Origin: Leeuwenhoekiella blandensis MED217 | GTDB lineage: Bacteria; Bacteroidota; Bacteroidia; Flavobacteriales; Flavobacteriaceae | Assembly (NCBI RefSeq): GCF_000152985.1 | Contig: NZ_CH672395.1 | Coordinates: forward strand, 1,687,145-1,751,144 | Reading direction: 5' to 3' | DNA: 64,000 nucleotides | Shown here: positions 60,440-64,000 of the stretch, one piece after another | How positions within the stretch are numbered: position 1 is the stretch's first letter | Layout of the letters: the number at the start of each line of letters is the position of its first letter | Made by a program: the position numbers and the translations under genes | The notes under the pieces: generated by a model | What the model was told of the DNA's origin: nothing | What the model saw: only the letters and a program-made list of their open reading frames with translations | Databases searched by the model: none

Positions 60440-63400
60440 TTATCGGTTGAGGTAAACTTTACCTTGTTTTGGACTTGTTTGGCCATTGTTGTAATTAATT
60501 ATGTAGAAATAAACTCCGTTAGGAAGCGTGTTGCCACCTAATCGACTTTGGTTTGATTGACCATTCCAGAAGCCTGTAGCGGCATCGCCTTTAAAGACAA
60601 CCGCTCCGTTTCGGTTAAAAATTTCTATGGTGTAGTTGGGATAAACAATATCCATATTCTTCATTTCAAAAACGTCGTTAATTCCATCTCCGTTAGGCGA
60701 AAATCCATCAGGAATGAAAACAGAATCACAACCGGTAAGATCAATGGTTACGGCAAGGCGTTGAGATCCCTCACAACCTGTTGTAGTATTTTGAGCAGCT
60801 ATATAATAGGTCGTGTTTGCTTGTAATAATGTTGACGGACTTATTACTGAACCTCCTGAAGCCGCATCATAAGTGATGATAGCAAAAGAAGAGCTCACAT
60901 TCGCTTCAAGATCAGCAACGGTAGGATCATCATTAATACAGAAAATCGCTCCGGTGCTCGAAATCGTAGGTACAGCAGGATCTTCAACAGTAAATTGGGT
61001 GAAGGCCGTTCCTAAGTTTATTGCACTACAACTTGTAAGACTATTTTGGAGATCTAATAAACTGAATGTAGTCGCGCCACCTGCAGTAAATGTAGCAGGG
61101 TCAAGTGTGATTGTAGCTGCTCCACCGGTAACCGTAATGGTTTCGCTTAAAATTTCTGAAGTCGTAGCTCCGGTAATTTGATAAGAAACGATATAATCTC
61201 CGTCATTCAAAGCTGTTGCTCCTGAAAGCGTAACATTCACTTCTTCACCAAAACAAACATCAGAAGCTGAAACTACAGCGCCCTGAGCATCGGGTAATGG
61301 TAATACTTCAAAAGTGTCTTCTACTGATGCTGGTACAGAACTACATCCAAAAGTGCTGCTGATTAAAGTAGCAGTAATTGTGGTAGTTCCGGTTGCTGAA
61401 AGAGCAGTTGAAGGAATAGAAAATGTACCAGAACCATTAGCGATCGCAACTGTTTCTGTAAGACCTGTTGTGGTATTCGCTCCTGAAAGGGTGTACTCGA
61501 TAGTATACTCGCCGTCAGCTAATGAACTTCCTGCATCCACGGTTACAAACCCGCTTTCAGCTAAACAAATATCTGAAGCAATCAAGTCTCCAGTGGCAAG
61601 TTCTGGAATAGGATTCACGTCAAAAGTGGTGTTTGTAGCTACAGTGCTTACACAGGCAGTGCTTTCATTAGTGATCGAAGTTACTGTGACCGTCGTAGAA
61701 CCTGTAGCGGTTAAGTTAGCCGCATCAAGAACTATAGAAGCTTCACCGCCAGTGAATATAGTGCTTACCGTTTCGGTAAAGGTGTTAGCGTCTGACAATT
61801 CATAGGTGATCTCATAGCTTCCGTCAGGAAGATCAGATTCTGAAAATTCTAGCGTTGTGTCTTCTCCAAAACATACAGAAGCGACTGCTAATGTTGTGTT
61901 TTCGAGCGTAGGCAGCGGCAATACTTCAAAATCTGTAGCAAGCGGCAGACCGGTCGCTTCACAACTCTGAGCAGCTGTCGCAAGGCTAGTTACGGTTACT
62001 GTGGTCGTACCCGCTTCAGCAAGTTGCTCGGCAGTTAGATCAAACGAAGAGCTTCCTGAAGTAAAGGTAACAGTAGTTGTTGTAGCTTCAGTAGTGTTTG
62101 CACCGCTCAAGGTATATGTCAGCGTGTAATCTCCGTCAAGAATCAAGCTCGCATCTGCTGTAAAGGTAACGCTCGCTCCACCATCTTCACAGGTATCTGC
62201 AACAGCCAATACCGCGTTTGTAGCATCTGGCGTTGGTACAATATTGAAAGATGCAGCCGGCATCGTAAGATTGTCTGCTTCACAAGTACTGGTTGAATTT
62301 GAAACCGAAGTCAGCGTCAAGGTAGAGCTACCGTTAGCTAAAATATCCTGTGGAAGGTCAAAACTTCCGCTTCCGTCAGTGATAATAACTGAGCTTGCAA
62401 TTTGATCGGTAACTGTAATAGCTCCTGAAATGTCATAAGTGAAATCGTAGGTTCCGTCTGCCAAATTTGGAGTTTCAGCAGTGTCAGTAATGTTAACCGA
62501 AACCACATCATCCTCACAGGTATCGTTGATGCTTACAGTAATTGTTTCAGCATCAGGAATAGGATTCACGTCAAAAGTGGTGCTTGTAGCTACAGTGCTT
62601 ACACAGGCAGTACTTTCATTAGTGATTGAAGTTACTGTGACCGTTGTAGAACCTGTAGCGGTTAAGTTAGCCGCGTCAAGAACTATAGAAGCTTCACCGC
62701 CAGTGAATGTAGTGCTTACCGTTTCGGTAAAGGTGTTAGCTTCAGACAATTCGTAGGTGATCTCATAGCTTCCGTCAGGAAGATCAGAACCTGAAAATTC
62801 GAGTGATGTGTTTTCTCCAAAACATACAGAAGCGACTGCAAGTGTAGTGTTTTCAAGCGCAGGCAGCGGCAATACTTCAAAATCTGTAGCAAGCGGCAGA
62901 CCGGTCGCTTCACAACTCTGAGCAGCTGTCGCAAGGCTGGTTACGGTTACTGTGGTCGTACCCGCTTCAGCAAGTTGCTCGGCAGTTAGATCAAACGAAG
63001 CGCTTCCTGATGTAAAGGTAACAGTTGTTGTTGTAGCTTCTGTAGTGTTTGCACCGCTCAAGGTATAAGTCAGCGTATAATCTCCGTCAAGGATCAAGCT
63101 AGCATCTGCGGTAAACGTAACGCTCGCTCCACCATCTTCACAGGTATCTGCAACAGCCAATACCGCATTTGTAGCATCTGGCGTTGGTACAATATTGAAA
63201 GATGCAGCCGGCATCGTAAGATTGTCTGCCTCACAAGTACTGGTTGAATTAGAAACCGAAGTCAGCGTCAAGGTAGAGCTTCCGTTAGCTAAAATATCCT
63301 GTGGAAGGTCAAAACTTCCGCTTCCATCAGTGATCGTTACGGAGCTTGCAATTTGATCGGTAACTGTAATAGCTCCTGAAATGTCATAAGTGAAATCGTA

Positions 63401-64000
63401 GGTTCCGTCTACTAAATTTGGAGTTTCTGCAGTGTCTGTAATGTTAACCGAAACCACATCATCCTCACAGGTATCGTTGATGCTTACGCTAACCGTTTCG
63501 GCATCTGGTTTTGGTAATACCGTAAATGTTGTGCTCAAATCAACGGGAGTCGTGCAGCTGGTACTGTTTTGAACTGAAGAAAGTGTAACAGTATAGTCGT
63601 CTGCATTCGGAAGTGCATTTGTAGCTAAGGTGATGGTTGCTTCTCCGTTGAGAACAGTTGCTGTTTGTGTGTACTCTTGAGAAGTAGTCGAACTTTCTAA
63701 CGTATAGGTGAATGCATATTCCCCATCAATCAACTCTATTGCAGCAGTCGTACCTGCATCAGATAGTGTTAGTCTGCCATTTTCGTCCAGACATAGGGGT
63801 TGATCCACACTAATTTGTGTATCGGTAAGGTCTGGTAAGGCAACAATAGTTAAGGTGTCGCTTAGATTAGCTATAAGTGCTTCACAATTATTCTCTGTGT
63901 TTGGATCTATAATTGAAATTACACGAACCTCAGCAACACCGGCAGCAGTGAAAAAATCAGGATTTACAGCAAAGCTACCAACACCATTACTCATGGTAAT
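60440..64000 (-). CDS. Very large T9SS surface adhesin with repeated Ig-like modules (5' end beyond the window)
   Basis: At least 1186 residues, open at the window edge. The visible part has nine beta-sandwich modules of about 105 residues. Each begins near a Pro-Asp/Glu step (VNPIPDAET, VPTPDATNA, LPLPTLENT) and has a pair of cysteines. One further Ig-like module follows, and then a ‘gliding motility-associated’ T9SS C-terminal domain (SVFIPDGFSPNGDGINDVFEM, NGVYFYIINYNNGQ). Modules 2-4 and 5-7 are nearly identical. With PorP/SprF and OmpA genes right after it, this resembles SprB-type adhesin clusters that support gliding or attachment. Confidence 0.92.
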   Translation of the reverse strand: MTMSNGVGSFAVNPDFFTAAGVAEVRVISIIDPNTENNCEALIANLSDTLTIVALPDLTDTQISVDQPLCLDENGRLTLSDAGTTAAIELIDGEYAFTYTLESSTTSQEYTQTATVLNGEATITLATNALPNADDYTVTLSSVQNSTSCTTPVDLSTTFTVLPKPDAETVSVSINDTCEDDVVSVNITDTAETPNLVDGTYDFTYDISGAITVTDQIASSVTITDGSGSFDLPQDILANGSSTLTLTSVSNSTSTCEADNLTMPAASFNIVPTPDATNAVLAVADTCEDGGASVTFTADASLILDGDYTLTYTLSGANTTEATTTTVTFTSGSASFDLTAEQLAEAGTTTVTVTSLATAAQSCEATGLPLATDFEVLPLPALENTTLAVASVCFGENTSLEFSGSDLPDGSYEITYELSEANTFTETVSTTFTGGEASIVLDAANLTATGSTTVTVTSITNESTACVSTVATSTTFDVNPIPDAETITVSINDTCEDDVVSVNITDTAETPNLADGTYDFTYDISGAITVTDQIASSVIITDGSGSFDLPQDILANGSSTLTLTSVSNSTSTCEADNLTMPAASFNIVPTPDATNAVLAVADTCEDGGASVTFTADASLILDGDYTLTYTLSGANTTEATTTTVTFTSGSSSFDLTAEQLAEAGTTTVTVTSLATAAQSCEATGLPLATDFEVLPLPTLENTTLAVASVCFGEDTTLEFSESDLPDGSYEITYELSDANTFTETVSTIFTGGEASIVLDAANLTATGSTTVTVTSITNESTACVSTVATNTTFDVNPIPELATGDLIASDICLAESGFVTVDAGSSLADGEYTIEYTLSGANTTTGLTETVAIANGSGTFSIPSTALSATGTTTITATLISSTFGCSSVPASVEDTFEVLPLPDAQGAVVSASDVCFGEEVNVTLSGATALNDGDYIVSYQITGATTSEILSETITVTGGAATITLDPATFTAGGATTFSLLDLQNSLTSCSAINLGTAFTQFTVEDPAVPTISSTGAIFCINDDPTVADLEANVSSSFAIITYDAASGGSVISPSTLLQANTTYYIAAQNTTTGCEGSQRLAVTIDLTGCDSVFIPDGFSPNGDGINDVFEMKNMDIVYPNYTIEIFNRNGAVVFKGDAATGFWNGQSNQSRLGGNTLPNGVYFYIINYNNGQTSPKQGKVYLNR
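61604..63505 (-). repeat. Tandem 951-bp duplication inside the adhesin gene
   Basis: The sequence starting GGATTCACGTCAAAAGTGGT occurs at 61611 and again at 62562, 951 bp (317 codons, three modules) apart. The two copies align over their full length with only scattered single-base differences, including frame-neutral ones. The neighbouring modules are much more diverged, so the duplication is recent or kept alike by gene conversion. Confidence 0.88.

Noticed and set aside
60873-62756. Long plus-strand frames opposite the adhesin gene (for example 61314-61805 and 62481-62756)
   Set aside because: They mirror the repeats of the minus-strand adhesin, lack sensible starts or domains, and come from its skewed codon use.

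Overview
The window is a piece of a Flavobacteriaceae-type (Bacteroidota) chromosome. The evidence is the rpmH–carB pair, type IX secretion (T9SS) C-terminal domains, a PorP/SprF–OmpA adhesin cluster, DUF4252 proteins, 2TM-domain proteins, a LETM1-related biofilm protein, lipoproteins with an acidic patch right after the lipid cysteine, and promoters of the Bacteroidota type (TTTG, about 19 nt, TAnnTTTG). The DNA is AT-rich. No phage, insertion sequence, CRISPR array, rRNA or tRNA was seen. About 52 protein genes are supported, and one adhesin gene runs off the right edge.

Layout. 1–4.0 kb: rpmH, carB (lacking the usual C-terminal allosteric domain) and a small T9SS cargo protein with a cupredoxin-like fold. 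4.1–6.5 kb: thioesterase, a small membrane-anchored protein and rmuC. 6.6–12.8 kb: a cobalamin locus, with btuF-btuC-btuD-like ABC genes divergent from a B12 riboswitch, a TonB-dependent receptor and a surface beta-propeller lipoprotein resembling BtuG in type. 12.9–15.9 kb: two tandem S41 protease lipoproteins. 16.0–18.0 kb: ECF sigma, a putative anti-sigma factor and two DUF4252 proteins. 18.2–21.5 kb: pta-ackA. 21.5–24.8 kb: a 55-residue membrane protein coupled to purB, a helical hypothetical protein, a haem-binding protein and a sirtuin without zinc cysteines. 24.9–28.2 kb: a six-repeat CHRD lipoprotein, trmH and a small membrane protein. 28.3–33.1 kb: a carboxypeptidase-regulatory-domain protein, a DEAD-box helicase, rdgB, a MobA-like nucleotidyltransferase and rpiA.

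33.2–36.5 kb: an NmrA/QorB-type reductase divergent from its probable HxlR regulator, then a sulfur cluster (metallo-beta-lactamase–rhodanese fusion and a single-domain rhodanese). 36.5–40.2 kb: a 1222-residue phosphoesterase–beta-barrel fusion. 40.6–43.5 kb: a LytS-like kinase carrying a 2TM domain, two free 2TM proteins and a LytTR response regulator. 43.5–50.7 kb: DUF2254, LETM1-related protein, an RskA-type anti-sigma with its ECF sigma, a Cu/Zn SOD lipoprotein, a lipid kinase and an App1-type phosphatase. 50.7–57.5 kb: a large BNR/VPS10-like protein, a fasciclin lipoprotein and a VWA–MoxR-type ATPase pair. 57.6–64 kb: an OmpA/PD40 protein, PorP/SprF and a very large Ig-like T9SS adhesin with a recent 951-bp internal duplication.

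Most noteworthy: a dispersed 3'-UTR repeat that always sits just after a stop codon in the same orientation; the riboswitch–TonB receptor–beta-propeller B12 uptake locus; the kinase–2TM fusion next to free 2TM genes; the unannotated TAATG-coupled membrane microprotein after purB; and an orphan short transcript candidate near 46.3 kb.
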